A stretch of DNA of 64,000 bases from Candidatus Anammoxibacter sp. (lineage in GTDB: Bacteria > Planctomycetota > Brocadiia > Brocadiales > Anammoxibacteraceae): NCBI GenBank assembly GCA_021777105.1, contig JAIQZQ010000128.1, positions 1 to 64,000 on the forward strand. The letters are read 5' to 3'. The notes beneath the pieces were generated by a model. That model saw only the letters and a list, made by a program, of their open reading frames with translations, did no database searches and was not told where the DNA came from. Within the stretch, counting starts at the first letter, position 1; each line of letters starts with the position of its first letter. Positions 52,317 through 61,143 of this stretch are shown here, piece by piece. The translations under genes were made by a program, and so were the position numbers.

Positions 52317-53306
52317 TTACACTTCTTTCAATGATTTGGCCAGTATTTCCAGGCCTTTTTCAAAAGTGACGGCAGGGGTGTATCCGAGGTCGCGTTTGGC
52401 TGCGTTGATGTTGAAGCATTGGGAGGTTGAGAGTTGGCGGGCAAGGAATCGGGTCATTTTCGGCTCGTCTTTACGATTTAGCATTTTGTAGATTATTTCA
52501 AGAACGGCGCCGGCAAAGTATGCGGTATTAGCGGAAATATATTTGTTTACAGGTTTAAGGCCTCCGGCTATTGCTATTTTGTCAAGTATGGCGTCCATTG
52601 ACATTGGCTCGCCCTGAACTATAAAATATGCGTGGCCGGCTATTGGCGAGTCTGGCGCAAGGAGGTCGGCTGCCAGCAGATGCGCTTCTGTTGCGTTGTC
52701 AATGTAAACTGTATCCACAAGTTTTTTACCCCTGCCTATTTTGCGCAATTTGCCAGTTCTTGTTCGGTCAAGCAGTCTTGGGATAAGGTGGTTGTCGCCG
52801 GGGCCCCAGATAAGGTGAGGCCTTAACGAGACGGTTGAAAGATTTGGGTTGTTCGCCGCCAATATTTCGCGTTCGGCAATGGCTTTGGTGGCCGGATAAT
52901 GGGTGAGATATTTTTCAGGGTATGACTCGGTCTCGTCAATAAACTCCTGATCGTTTCCGTCAAACACTACGCTTGCCGAGCTTGAGAAAACAAGTCGCGG
53001 TATCTTAAATTTTTTACAGGCGTTAATTACGTTTCGCGTTCCTTCGACATTGGGGCGATAATAATCACTGTACGGCCCCCAAATGCCGGCGTTTGCGGCT
53101 ACGTGAAAAATCGTGTCTACTCCGTTTGCCGCTGTTTCCACTGATTGGGAGTTTGTTATATCGCCTTTAAACTGTTCAACGCCAAGCTCTTGCAGCTCTT
53201 TGTATTCATTTCTGGCAAGGCTGCGAACAGAGTCGCCCCGTTTAACAAGCGCGCGCGCTATTGCGCCGCCTAAGAAGCCGCCGCCGCCGGTGATTAATGC
53301 TTTCAT
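52317..53306 (-). CDS. oleD: OleD, NAD(P)-dependent 2-alkyl-3-ketoalkanoic acid reductase
   Basis: About 329 residues from the ATG at 53306 (MKALITGGGGFLGGAIA); the extra upstream codons overlap oleC. Extended SDR: the Rossmann glycine motif, FSSSASVVFDG, and the catalytic HYPATKAIAE (YxxxK). OleD reduces the OleA beta-keto acid product to a beta-hydroxy acid on the way to long-chain olefins. It overlaps oleC by 4 bp (ATGA). Confidence 0.93.
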   Translation of the reverse strand: MKALITGGGGFLGGAIARALVKRGDSVRSLARNEYKELQELGVEQFKGDITNSQSVETAANGVDTIFHVAANAGIWGPYSDYYRPNVEGTRNVINACKKFKIPRLVFSSSASVVFDGNDQEFIDETESYPEKYLTHYPATKAIAEREILAANNPNLSTVSLRPHLIWGPGDNHLIPRLLDRTRTGKLRKIGRGKKLVDTVYIDNATEAHLLAADLLAPDSPIAGHAYFIVQGEPMSMDAILDKIAIAGGLKPVNKYISANTAYFAGAVLEIIYKMLNRKDEPKMTRFLARQLSTSQCFNINAAKRDLGYTPAVTFEKGLEILAKSLKEV

Positions 53307-54970
53307 GTTATTTTGCCCTCCGCCCATACTGTTAGTTTCTCGCGAAATATCTTTGAATTGTGCCTTACATCAACCGGGAATGATTTGTGAAACAGAAACC
53401 TTTTTATGTTTTTTGTTATATCGCTCTTTTTCCCTAATTCCATAAGTTCGTTAACAACTCTTTTTTGCGCATTGTTGTCTGCGCTCTTTTCAAGCTCCAC
53501 GCAGATAACAGGCTCGGTTTTTTCGTTAATCTTCACGCCGACCAGGGCTGTTCTAAAAACATCTGGATGAGTGTTAAAGATTGATTCGCAAGGGATTGTA
53601 AACATGGTTTCATTCTCCAGAACTACGCGATGGCTTTTCCGCCCGCAAAACCATAGTCTGCCTTTGTCGTCTATATAGCCGACATCGCCCATGCGGTGGT
53701 AAAATTCGCCGGGCGTTTCGCCTGGAATCTTGGCAAGGGTTGTTGACTCGTTGCGGTTAAAATATTCGCGGGTAACAACATCTCCTTTTACCGCGATTTC
53801 GCCTATGCTTCCCTGATTTATTTTAATATCGGCGCTCCATTTATCAATAGGGGAGTCGGTAATTTTGATGATTGAGACGCTCAGGCTGCTTACCGGGTGG
53901 CCAACGCAAACACCGAGGCCCTGATCAGTCATGCGGCGCGTTTCGCCAAGTATTTCAGAGCTGCTTATTGTTGAGACGGGCAATGATTCCGTGGCTCCGT
54001 ATGGGGTGTTGATATTAACGCCGGTTTCAAGCATAGCTGAGAAACGCTCCATGGAAGCGGCGGGAACAGGGGCTCCGGCGGAAATAACGCGTTTTAACGT
54101 CGGCAATTTTATGCCGCGCTCTCTGCCGTAACGTCCAAGCAGATTGATTATTGCCGGGGACCCGAACATGTTTGTCACGCTGAACTTTTCAATAGCGTCG
54201 GTTATCTTTTTAGGGTCGGCTTTTGCCGGACAGGAAAAATCCATTTCCGGGATTATGGTCGTCATGCCAAGTGCCGGGTCGAACAATGCAAACAATGGGA
54301 ATGTGGGCAGGTCGATTTCGCCGGGTTTTATATTGTACATATCTTTCAGCTGGGCAACCTGTGTTAAAAATATTTTATGAGTATACACAACCCCTTTAGG
54401 GACGCCGGTGCTTCCGCTTGTAAACAGTATTGCGGCGGTGTCGTTGGGTTGGACGTCCGCGCATTTAAATTCGTTGCTTTGAGAGCCAATGTTTCGCAAA
54501 TCGGCCACTGTTGCGTTAATGCCGGGCAGTCTGAAGCCTGCCGCAATATTAATGCGAATCGTCTTCTTGCCCCACCCAAACAACATCCTTGCTATATGCG
54601 CCTTTGGAATGCCGATAAAGGCTTCGGGTTCAGCCTCCGCCAGGCACTGTTTTAGATTTTTCAGGCCCATTCCGGGATCAACCATAACCGTTACCGCTCC
54701 TGTTTTAAAGAGGGCGAAAACCAGGGAGAAATAATCAAGGCCGGGTTTTACCATAAGGGCTGTTCTTACCCCGCGCTTAATGCCTGCGCGCTCTAAACCG
54801 GCTGCAATTTTATTGCTGTCAATATCGAGTTGTTTAAATGTGTGGGTTTTGTAATTAACGCGGTCGGATTCGTCGTAACCACAGGGGATTGCTATTGCGG
54901 CAACGTTGGGTTGTTGCCCGGCCATTGCTGTTAAATGGGATGCAATATTTTTAAATGCTGTGTCCGGCAT
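53303..54970 (-). CDS. oleC: OleC, beta-lactone synthetase (AMP-dependent ligase family)
   Basis: 555 residues. ANL-superfamily motifs: ILFTSGSTGVPKGVVYTHK, INTPYGATESLPVS, and YHRMGDVGYIDDKGRLWFCG with GRKSHRV. OleC converts beta-hydroxy acids to beta-lactones using ATP. N-terminal FKTGAVTVMVDPGMGLKNL and ESLPVS are as in known OleC. It starts 5 bp after the oleB stop codon. Confidence 0.93.
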   Translation of the reverse strand: MPDTAFKNIASHLTAMAGQQPNVAAIAIPCGYDESDRVNYKTHTFKQLDIDSNKIAAGLERAGIKRGVRTALMVKPGLDYFSLVFALFKTGAVTVMVDPGMGLKNLKQCLAEAEPEAFIGIPKAHIARMLFGWGKKTIRINIAAGFRLPGINATVADLRNIGSQSNEFKCADVQPNDTAAILFTSGSTGVPKGVVYTHKIFLTQVAQLKDMYNIKPGEIDLPTFPLFALFDPALGMTTIIPEMDFSCPAKADPKKITDAIEKFSVTNMFGSPAIINLLGRYGRERGIKLPTLKRVISAGAPVPAASMERFSAMLETGVNINTPYGATESLPVSTISSSEILGETRRMTDQGLGVCVGHPVSSLSVSIIKITDSPIDKWSADIKINQGSIGEIAVKGDVVTREYFNRNESTTLAKIPGETPGEFYHRMGDVGYIDDKGRLWFCGRKSHRVVLENETMFTIPCESIFNTHPDVFRTALVGVKINEKTEPVICVELEKSADNNAQKRVVNELMELGKKSDITKNIKRFLFHKSFPVDVRHNSKIFREKLTVWAEGKIT

Positions 54971-54975
54971 AAAAT

Positions 54976-55845
54976 TTAAGATTCCATAAAATTGGAAACC
55001 AGGGTGATTATTTCATCCTTGGCGTCTTCAAGCACATAGTGGCCCGCTTCGTGGAACATATGTGTTTCGGCTTTGGGGAAACGGCGCAACCATTCATTAT
55101 AGAAATCCACATCAAATATAAAATCCTTCTTGCCCCAACATATCATCATGGGTATGCTCTGTAAATCCGGGAGTGTGTTTTGGGTTGTTGTAACAATATC
55201 GTAGCTTTCATGATCAGGCTTTAACGGTATGTCCTGCACAAATCGCAAGACGGCTATGCGGTTTTGCCATGAGTTGTATGGATCCATGTATGCTTTGCTT
55301 TCAAGCGCGCCTAATGGCTTTTTTGGGCAATAACGCAAAGCGGAGCGGCAAAACGCGTTTAAGCCGCGCACCATAAAAGGGCCGACTATCGGATTTTGGC
55401 AAACGCTTAACATCCAGGGAAAAGCCTTTCCCGACGGCAGATGAAACGCTGCGGTGTTAAGTACGACAATGCGTTTAATTGCGGATATGTGTCTTGCGGC
55501 GTAACTCATGCCGATCATTCCGCCCCAATCGTGCACAACGAGTGTTATGTTTGAGTCGGTTCCGGTATGGGTTAAAAGGCTTTCAACATCTTCGATACGC
55601 TGCTTTAAAGTGTAACTATAGTCATTGACGCCCGGCTTGTCGGACAGGCCGCACCCGATATGGTCCGGCGCGATAACTCTAAACTTTGGGCTAAGCGCTT
55701 TAATAAGGTTGCGGTAATAGAACGACCAGGTGGGGTTGCCGTGCAGCATAACCACAGGCTCTCCACTGCCTTCATCAACATAGTGAAGTTTGTGTCCGTT
55801 TAAATCCAGAAAATGGCTTTTAAAAGGATAGATATCCTTAAACAT
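54976..55845 (-). CDS. oleB: OleB, beta-lactone decarboxylase (haloalkane dehalogenase-like)
   Basis: 289 residues, alpha/beta hydrolase. LHGNPTWSFYYRNL, nucleophile VVHDWGG (D106), and catalytic His in HEAGHYVLED (H269). In ole pathways it removes CO2 from the beta-lactone to give a cis-alkene. The gene is separate from oleC, as in Xanthomonas and unlike the fused oleBC of Actinobacteria. 207 bp with a repeat separates it from oleA. Confidence 0.93.
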   Translation of the reverse strand: MFKDIYPFKSHFLDLNGHKLHYVDEGSGEPVVMLHGNPTWSFYYRNLIKALSPKFRVIAPDHIGCGLSDKPGVNDYSYTLKQRIEDVESLLTHTGTDSNITLVVHDWGGMIGMSYAARHISAIKRIVVLNTAAFHLPSGKAFPWMLSVCQNPIVGPFMVRGLNAFCRSALRYCPKKPLGALESKAYMDPYNSWQNRIAVLRFVQDIPLKPDHESYDIVTTTQNTLPDLQSIPMMICWGKKDFIFDVDFYNEWLRRFPKAETHMFHEAGHYVLEDAKDEIITLVSNFMES

Positions 55846-56052
55846 TTATAAATACCTAAGCCGGATAAACCGGGAAAGTGAATAAAGTGGCTAAAGTTAA
55901 AAGTGAGCTAAAGTTTAGGTAAAAATTTTATAAGAAATAGTGGCGCAGGCATCCTTGCCTGTGTTTCAATTGATCACCGGCAGGATGCCTGTGTCACTAA
56001 TAAACGCCCTTCGTGTGATTTTAAAACTCAATTTATACAACTTATACAACGG
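55846..56052. repeat. Dispersed repeat family A inside the ole operon
   Basis: 55936-56035 is a copy of the palindrome at 1-85 in inverted orientation, with GTGGCGCAGGCATCCTTGCC and its complement. 55849-55880 repeats the tail of the 1110-1145 sequence, inverted. It interrupts an otherwise tight oleA-oleB-oleC-oleD run. Confidence 0.7.
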
Positions 56053-57096
56053 TTACCAGTCCCACCCAAGCATTATACAATTAAGGCCGCTGCCGATGCC
56101 AAGGAAACCGACGCGATCTCCTTTTTTAAGCGCATCCCTCTCTTCGGCAACCGCTACGGTAAGCAATAGGGAAACTGTTCCTATATTGCCCAATGAGCCG
56201 TATGTTGAAAAGTCCTTTTCAGGCTGTATTCCCAATGTTTTAAGTATGGCGTCCTGATGGCCCGAACCTACCTGATGGCAGATAACCCTGTCAATTTGAT
56301 CCTGCGTCCAGCCTGTATTTTCTAAAAATCGTTTCCAGGTGTTTAATCCCAACTCTACGCCATATTTTAATACTGAGGTTGAATCCGTTCGCATAAATTG
56401 GGCCTCTTTCACTGATGTGCCGGCTTCAACATGCCACCTGCAAAGATCATAATGTTTTGGAGCTGAGAGGGCCGCGCCGCCAAGCAACCTCCTGCGTTCG
56501 TTGCCTGAAAAAGAGCCGTCGGTAAGCACTACCGCCACGGCGCCCGAGCCGCCTGTTAAGGTGGCCAGAGACGCGGCGTACATCCGCATGTTTTGTTCGT
56601 TGAGCATATTAGCGATCATGACGTCATTGATATCCCTGGCGGATTCGCATGAGACGACCAGGCCCGCCCTTATTTGGCCCAGCTCAATACGGTTGGCAAT
56701 ATCGATGATGCCGTTCATAACGCCCAGGCACGCATTGCTGATATCGTAAACCAGCGCTTCTGAATTTAAACCCAATCCGCCGGCAACGCGACAAGCCGTG
56801 GCCGGCTCAAAACTCTCGCGGCATACTCCGCCGTAAACTATGGCTCCTATATCTTTAGGCTCAACATTTGAGCCGTTAAGCGCTTTATTTGCCGCCAGTA
56901 TGGCTCCCTGAGACAAAGGGAAATCAGGCTCCCACCATCTTCGCTCAAAAATGCCTGTCATTGATTCAAGCTGTCCCATGGATATATGCAGCTTTTCGTA
57001 TAGCGGCCTTAGACGCTCTTCAAGCTCTTCAGTTGAAACAACAACCGGGGCCAATTCATAGCCTATATTTTCAATGCATACTCGCGAATATTTCAT
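56053..57096 (-). CDS. oleA: OleA, long-chain acyl-CoA condensing thiolase
   Basis: 347 residues of the KAS III/thiolase fold. DISNACLGVMNG holds the nucleophile C123; ICHQVGSGHQDAIL holds H274; GSLGNIGTVSL holds N304. FEPATA with E97 matches the catalytic-base loop specific to OleA. It condenses two long-chain acyl-CoAs head to head to a beta-keto acid, the first step of olefin synthesis. It is the first gene of the cluster. Confidence 0.94.
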   Translation of the reverse strand: MKYSRVCIENIGYELAPVVVSTEELEERLRPLYEKLHISMGQLESMTGIFERRWWEPDFPLSQGAILAANKALNGSNVEPKDIGAIVYGGVCRESFEPATACRVAGGLGLNSEALVYDISNACLGVMNGIIDIANRIELGQIRAGLVVSCESARDINDVMIANMLNEQNMRMYAASLATLTGGSGAVAVVLTDGSFSGNERRRLLGGAALSAPKHYDLCRWHVEAGTSVKEAQFMRTDSTSVLKYGVELGLNTWKRFLENTGWTQDQIDRVICHQVGSGHQDAILKTLGIQPEKDFSTYGSLGNIGTVSLLLTVAVAEERDALKKGDRVGFLGIGSGLNCIMLGWDW

Positions 57097-57422
57097 ATAT
57101 GTTTTCTGTTATTTAACAGCTCTGTATTTGCGCTAAAATCCCATATTGCACACACCACCCGTTCTCCTCTTTTTAGATGGGATGACATTCGCCGGTGCTT
57201 TCTCCGGCTATCAAAGTTATGGACAGCGATTAGAGCAAAACGGGTTGCAAAAAGCGTGGTTGAATTACAATAGGCTGATTTAAATCAAATTTACTCTAAA
57301 AAAAATGCTCCCAGGCATGATAAAAGCCGCGTCCGCATTGCGACAATTTCAGGCAAAAGGAGCAAAAATGTAGGATAGTTTAGCACATAGCTTAAATGAA
57401 TGCAAATATCATGTTACGTTAG
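57097..57422. other. Upstream region of oleA with a fragment of MITE family B
   Basis: 57150-57190 (CACACACCACCCGTTCTCC and CTCTTTTTAGATGGGAT) resembles part of the 2235-2385 element. No gene seen. The oleA promoter must lie here. Confidence 0.4.
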
Positions 57423-57770
57423 CAGATACTTGATACTTTTAATTTCGGATCCGGTTATGCCGGCCATATTAAAAATCGTGTGAGATTATCAGGTTATTTA
57501 ACCTTTGCGCTTGCATTAATAAATCATTTTGAATCAAAAGGGCCCTTTACTGCCGGCGAATTAGCCTTGCCGGCTGCCTATATGATTGCGCAGAGATATT
57601 TGGACAGGATTTGAATAGGGGGGGATGGTAAATGGGTGTTAATGAAATCCGGTTCTGTGGAGGAGGTAGAGATTAGCGCCTTTGCGCTTCATGCCGCTGA
57701 ATTTCCAGTTGAAGAACTGCGCGTTATGAATCAAAATGTTATACATATACAACCAGACTATGCCCTTTGA
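57423..57770 (+). pseudogene. Remnant of a small winged-helix-like gene with an in-frame TGA
   Basis: One plus-strand frame reads about 115 codons with a single TGA at 57612-57614. Before it: YLTFALALINHFESKGPFTA and RYLDRI, a helix-turn-helix-like pattern reminiscent of Rrf2 or YihY C-terminal domains. After it: GGDGKWVLMKSGSVEEVEIS then FALHAAEFPVEELRVM, like the wing and following helix. There is no good start codon, as a TAG precedes. Likely dead. Confidence 0.4.
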
Positions 57771-57898
57771 AATCAAGCGCGCGATCCATGTTACAAAAAG
57801 TGTCCTCGTCGCAAAATCAGATAATTTTCAACCACTAATCGTCACAGAGAAAAAGTTGTCTTTGGTCGTGCTCATGGGCATTTACCAACTGTTTCTCC

Positions 57899-59356
57899 TC
57901 AGCCCCACGGACTATCAACCGTCTGGGACAAATCTTTATACTCTTTTTCCGCTTTTGTGGCTCTTTCGTAAAGTTTAGTGTTTTCAATTCCAAATGCCAA
58001 AGAGGGCGCTATTTTCTCCAGTAGCTTAATATGGCTATTGTCGTAATAATTGGTTGTTGAGCATCCAAAATTAATGCTTCCGATGATCTTGTTTTTATAT
58101 TCTAAAGGATATGCAAGGCGAGACTTAATACCTTCTTTAGCATAAAACTTATCAGTCACAACTTCACTTTTAGAAGTGTCATTGACAAAAAATGGTTTGC
58201 CTGAATTTGTAACTTTTTCGAGTATGCTTCCTATTAACGGATAACGCGTCTTTTCCGGCATTATCTTCTGTAAACCGCCTTTTGCGCCTTTACCCCTTGA
58301 GAGCGCAAAGCTTATAACCACGTCCCCTTTATTCTCCAACAATGTTATACTTACCCTATCCCATTCAATTATTTTACGCAACTCATCGCAAATTATATGA
58401 TCAACCTCTTTCATATTAAGATTAGATACCATAATCCTGTTAATATTTGCGATCACTTCATTTTCCAGCCTTTCATCAAGTTTCTCTGCGTTTTCAACGC
58501 CAAACGCAAGGGAGGGCGCTATTTTCTCTAACAATCTAATGTGTTCATCGCCATAATAATCCACCTTTGCGCATCCAAAATTTATACTTCCGATTATTTT
58601 GCCCTTAAATTCCAGCGGATATCCGAGCCTTGACCGAATATCGCTTGAAGCGTAAATCTTATCAGTTTCCTTTGCGGATTCAAGGGTATCTTTAACAATG
58701 TAAGGTTTGCCTGATTCAACAATCTCTTCCAATATGCTGCCGCGCAATGCGTAATGTTTTTCCTCAGACATCTTCTTTGCCAATGTACCTTCGCTTTTAT
58801 ATGCGCCTTTAGTCAGCGCAAAGTTAATAACCGCGTCACCTTTCTCCTCAAGCAGTGTAATGGCAACCCTGTCCCACTCAATTATTTTGCGCAATTCACC
58901 GCATATGAGGTGATAAACCTTTCTCATGTCAATATTAGAAAGCATTATTTTATTAACATTCGCGATTACATCCTTGGTAATTTGCCCTTTTCTGCTTGTA
59001 TGAATATCGCGTATAGCGCCGTCAATTCTAACCTTTTTGCCTTCATCGTCTTTAACCATCCTGCTTGTTATGCCTATTAAATGCATTTGGCCGTCGCTTT
59101 TTTTACATGATGCTTCAAAATCAGTTTGAACTCCTGTATCCACATGATCGTTAAGCCAGCTTTTGTAATCATCATGTTTTTCAAAATGACTGCGCAATGG
59201 AATGCCTATAACATCTTCAGCCGCGCTATATCCAAGAATGTTTGCCCCGGGTAGATTTATAAACGTAATCTTTCCTTCCTCTGTAGGCTCACACTGAAAT
59301 ATAGGCATATTCAATGAATGGACTATTGGCTTAATGGAATCGTCAGGTTTTAACAT
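57899..59356 (-). CDS. PAS-GAF-GAF sensor protein without an output domain
   Basis: About 485 residues from the ATG at 59356 (MLKPDDSIKPI), preceded by GGGAG. A PAS domain (~10-125) is followed by two GAF domains (~125-290 and ~295-460) that are close duplicates: each has MVSNLNM/MLSNIDM, ELRKIIEWDRV and KIIGSINFGC, and RLLEKIAPSLAFG/KLLEKIAPSLAFG. It ends after EKEYKDLSQTVDSPWG. A kinase, GGDEF or other output domain would be expected, so it is either a partner protein or 3'-truncated. Confidence 0.75.
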   Translation of the reverse strand: MLKPDDSIKPIVHSLNMPIFQCEPTEEGKITFINLPGANILGYSAAEDVIGIPLRSHFEKHDDYKSWLNDHVDTGVQTDFEASCKKSDGQMHLIGITSRMVKDDEGKKVRIDGAIRDIHTSRKGQITKDVIANVNKIMLSNIDMRKVYHLICGELRKIIEWDRVAITLLEEKGDAVINFALTKGAYKSEGTLAKKMSEEKHYALRGSILEEIVESGKPYIVKDTLESAKETDKIYASSDIRSRLGYPLEFKGKIIGSINFGCAKVDYYGDEHIRLLEKIAPSLAFGVENAEKLDERLENEVIANINRIMVSNLNMKEVDHIICDELRKIIEWDRVSITLLENKGDVVISFALSRGKGAKGGLQKIMPEKTRYPLIGSILEKVTNSGKPFFVNDTSKSEVVTDKFYAKEGIKSRLAYPLEYKNKIIGSINFGCSTTNYYDNSHIKLLEKIAPSLAFGIENTKLYERATKAEKEYKDLSQTVDSPWG

Positions 59357-59378
59357 GAAATCTCCCAAAAAATGTTAT

Positions 59379-59420
59379 TAAGAGGCTACGCATAAATAAT
59401 TTACATAATTTTCCCATAAA
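59379..59420. repeat. Short dispersed repeat, family F, copy 2
   Basis: AAGAGGCTACGCATAAATAA followed by TTTACAT resembles 2008-2048. It lies in the divergent gap between the PAS-GAF gene and the CBS gene. Confidence 0.5.
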
Positions 59421-59576
59421 ACATTAATTTTGTGAAACAAATTTTTAAAGTTTCGTCAATTTTTGGAAAAATTATTATTATAGAGTAGTATATATTATAG
59501 ACATTTAAGTTTGTCAAAATCTAGATTTATATTTCCAAGTTGTCTTTTTAATATAAAAGATTGGAGGTAAGGTGAT

Positions 59577-60020
59577 ATGAAGCGATCTGATTTTATGTTA
59601 GGTGGTTTGGATTTTAATACGTTGGTTGCCGCGCAATTGATGGAGACCAACATTAGTAGTATTGCAGAAAATACGTCATGGCACGAATCTGCAAGGAAAA
59701 TGACTGACAACAATATGACATCGTTTCCTGTTATTAATGATAAGCGTGCGCTGCTGGGCCTGGTGACTGAATACGACATTCTGCTTCCTATTGAGGAAGG
59801 TAAAAATTTAGACACGCTTACCGCTAAAGATATTATGTCTAAAGATTGTCAAATTGTCACGGAAAGCGCTTCTGCTATGGATGTGTTAAAAATTTTTAAT
59901 GGAAAACGGATTTTTAAAGTTTTTGTGGTTGAAGGAGAGGAGCTAAAGGGTGTTATAGTAAAACACGACGTCATCCTGGCATATTTGAACGCAACACAAA
60001 AACCGCCGGCAGGTTTTTAG
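59577..60020 (+). CDS. CBS domain pair protein
   Basis: 147 residues with two CBS motifs (~20-75 and ~80-140): MTDNNMTSFPVINDKRALLG and GLVTEYDILLP, then AKDIMSKDCQIVTESASAMD and GVIVKHDVILAYL. Such stand-alone modules bind adenosyl ligands and modulate partners. A good GGAGG lies about 10 bases before the ATG. It is divergent from the PAS-GAF gene. Confidence 0.88.
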   Translation: MKRSDFMLGGLDFNTLVAAQLMETNISSIAENTSWHESARKMTDNNMTSFPVINDKRALLGLVTEYDILLPIEEGKNLDTLTAKDIMSKDCQIVTESASAMDVLKIFNGKRIFKVFVVEGEELKGVIVKHDVILAYLNATQKPPAGF

Positions 60021-60082
60021 TTATATTTGCGTAATTGAAGAATATGAATACTATAGCATAATTTGCGCAAATCCTAATTAAT

Positions 60083-60133
60083 ATCGATGCAAATAAGTTG
60101 TGACAAGTTTTGTCAAAACTTATTTGCATTGAT
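60083..60133. terminator. Strong bidirectional hairpin between convergent genes
   Basis: Two 23-base arms (ATGCAAATAAGTT...TGACA and complement, two mismatches) with a 5-base loop, between the CBS gene and the SprA-related gene. It lies 62 bp after the CBS stop and 12 bp from the other gene's stop. Confidence 0.7.
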
Positions 60134-60144
60134 ACAGCCAATGT

Positions 60145-60681
60145 TCATGCCATCAAATCTATAAACGCGCTTTTTGTTTTGAGGGGCATGGTTTCAAGGC
60201 CTTGAATGTTGTTCCGTTTGTTTTCCGCCAATTCGTTTACGGCTTTTGTCTTTTTGTAGCCGGCTTCCATGGCTATCTTTCTATCGTTATTGGAAGGTTT
60301 TGCCGGAGCTAAGGCCGCTCTTTTGACTATGCGCATCTTTTCGATAGTTTTTTCAGGCTTTATCTCCTCGCTTGTGTCAATTGGGGTGTGGCCTTCAACT
60401 GCGTACCGTTTCATATCAGGCCCAAGTTCGTATTTAAAAGATGAGCCGCCGGCAAATCGCCTGCCAAAGGTTCTATGCGCTAATTCATGGTTTTTAACCT
60501 CACGGTTCCTGCTTTTTAACTCGTTGATTGTTTCTGAATCTTTTTTGGAAATTTCCGCAATACGATTGATGGGTTTTTGTGGAATTGCGCCGCTACTCTT
60601 CCGGACGACCGCTTTTTGAGAGTGGATGTTAGGCCCGGAAAACTCTTTGGGAATTGTGTCAAACTGAACAAAGCTAATCAT
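60145..60681 (-). CDS. SprA-related putative metalloprotease family protein
   Basis: 178 residues. ELKSRNREVKNHELAHRTFG (H65, E66, H69: HExxH), then RFAGGSSFKYELGPDMKRYA and VEGHTPIDTS, and KMRIVKRAALAPAKPSNNDR are the conserved blocks of the family. Usual members have LKxRDxEVRxHExAH. The family is annotated as a likely metalloprotease from its HExxH; no function is established. Only the N-terminal 50 residues are variable. Confidence 0.8.
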   Translation of the reverse strand: MISFVQFDTIPKEFSGPNIHSQKAVVRKSSGAIPQKPINRIAEISKKDSETINELKSRNREVKNHELAHRTFGRRFAGGSSFKYELGPDMKRYAVEGHTPIDTSEEIKPEKTIEKMRIVKRAALAPAKPSNNDRKIAMEAGYKKTKAVNELAENKRNNIQGLETMPLKTKSAFIDLMA

Positions 60682-60852
60682 TTTAATTCCCGCCTATGCA
60701 AATGTTATTAGTTATAAATTTGATAGCGCTGAAGAATCAAATAACAACAAGCCGTCCACGCACAATAATCATTCTCCTATATAAATTATACCAAAAAACC
60801 GGCTAAAAGTCCCGTTTCGATTAGCAGATTAAAACTGATTGTGAGTAAGCGG

Positions 60853-60985
60853 AGATATTTATACACACCCCTAAATCCCCTCTTAATTAGAGGGGACTTT
60901 TGTGAAAAATCCATTTTAATCCCCTCTAGAAATAGGGGGTGTCTGCGTAGCAGACGGGGTGTGTAAATCATGCGGAACAGTTGCA
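60853..60985. mobile_element. MITE-like palindromic element, family B, copy 2
   Basis: ATACACACCCCTAAATCCCC and its complement-like end GACGGGGTGTGTAAATCATG, with nested hairpins CCCCTC...GAGGGG. It corresponds in inverted orientation to 2235-2385, but the outer 11-bp repeats are eroded. It lies in the 460-bp gap before the Fe-S flavoprotein gene; the remainder shows no gene. Confidence 0.6.
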
Positions 60986-61143
60986 ATATTCTTCTAACCA
61001 AAAATTTATTAATTAAGCTAAGGGTTTAATTGCGATTAAGATGTTAATTTGATACAATACCGGGCTTATGGTTTAAAGTTTGGCGTTATTTGTAAATATA
61101 CGAGGTATATCCGTGGTTTGTATAAAAAGGAGGCGAGGATAAG

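Noticed and set aside
57736..57978. Plus-strand frame of 80 codons (MLYIYNQTMPF...)
   Set aside because: It overlaps the end of the broken winged-helix-like frame and the 3' end of the PAS-GAF gene. No ribosome site, no recognisable domain.
60786..61001. Minus-strand frame of 71 codons before the Fe-S oxidoreductase
   Set aside because: Its sequence is the palindromic family B element read through; the frame is incidental.
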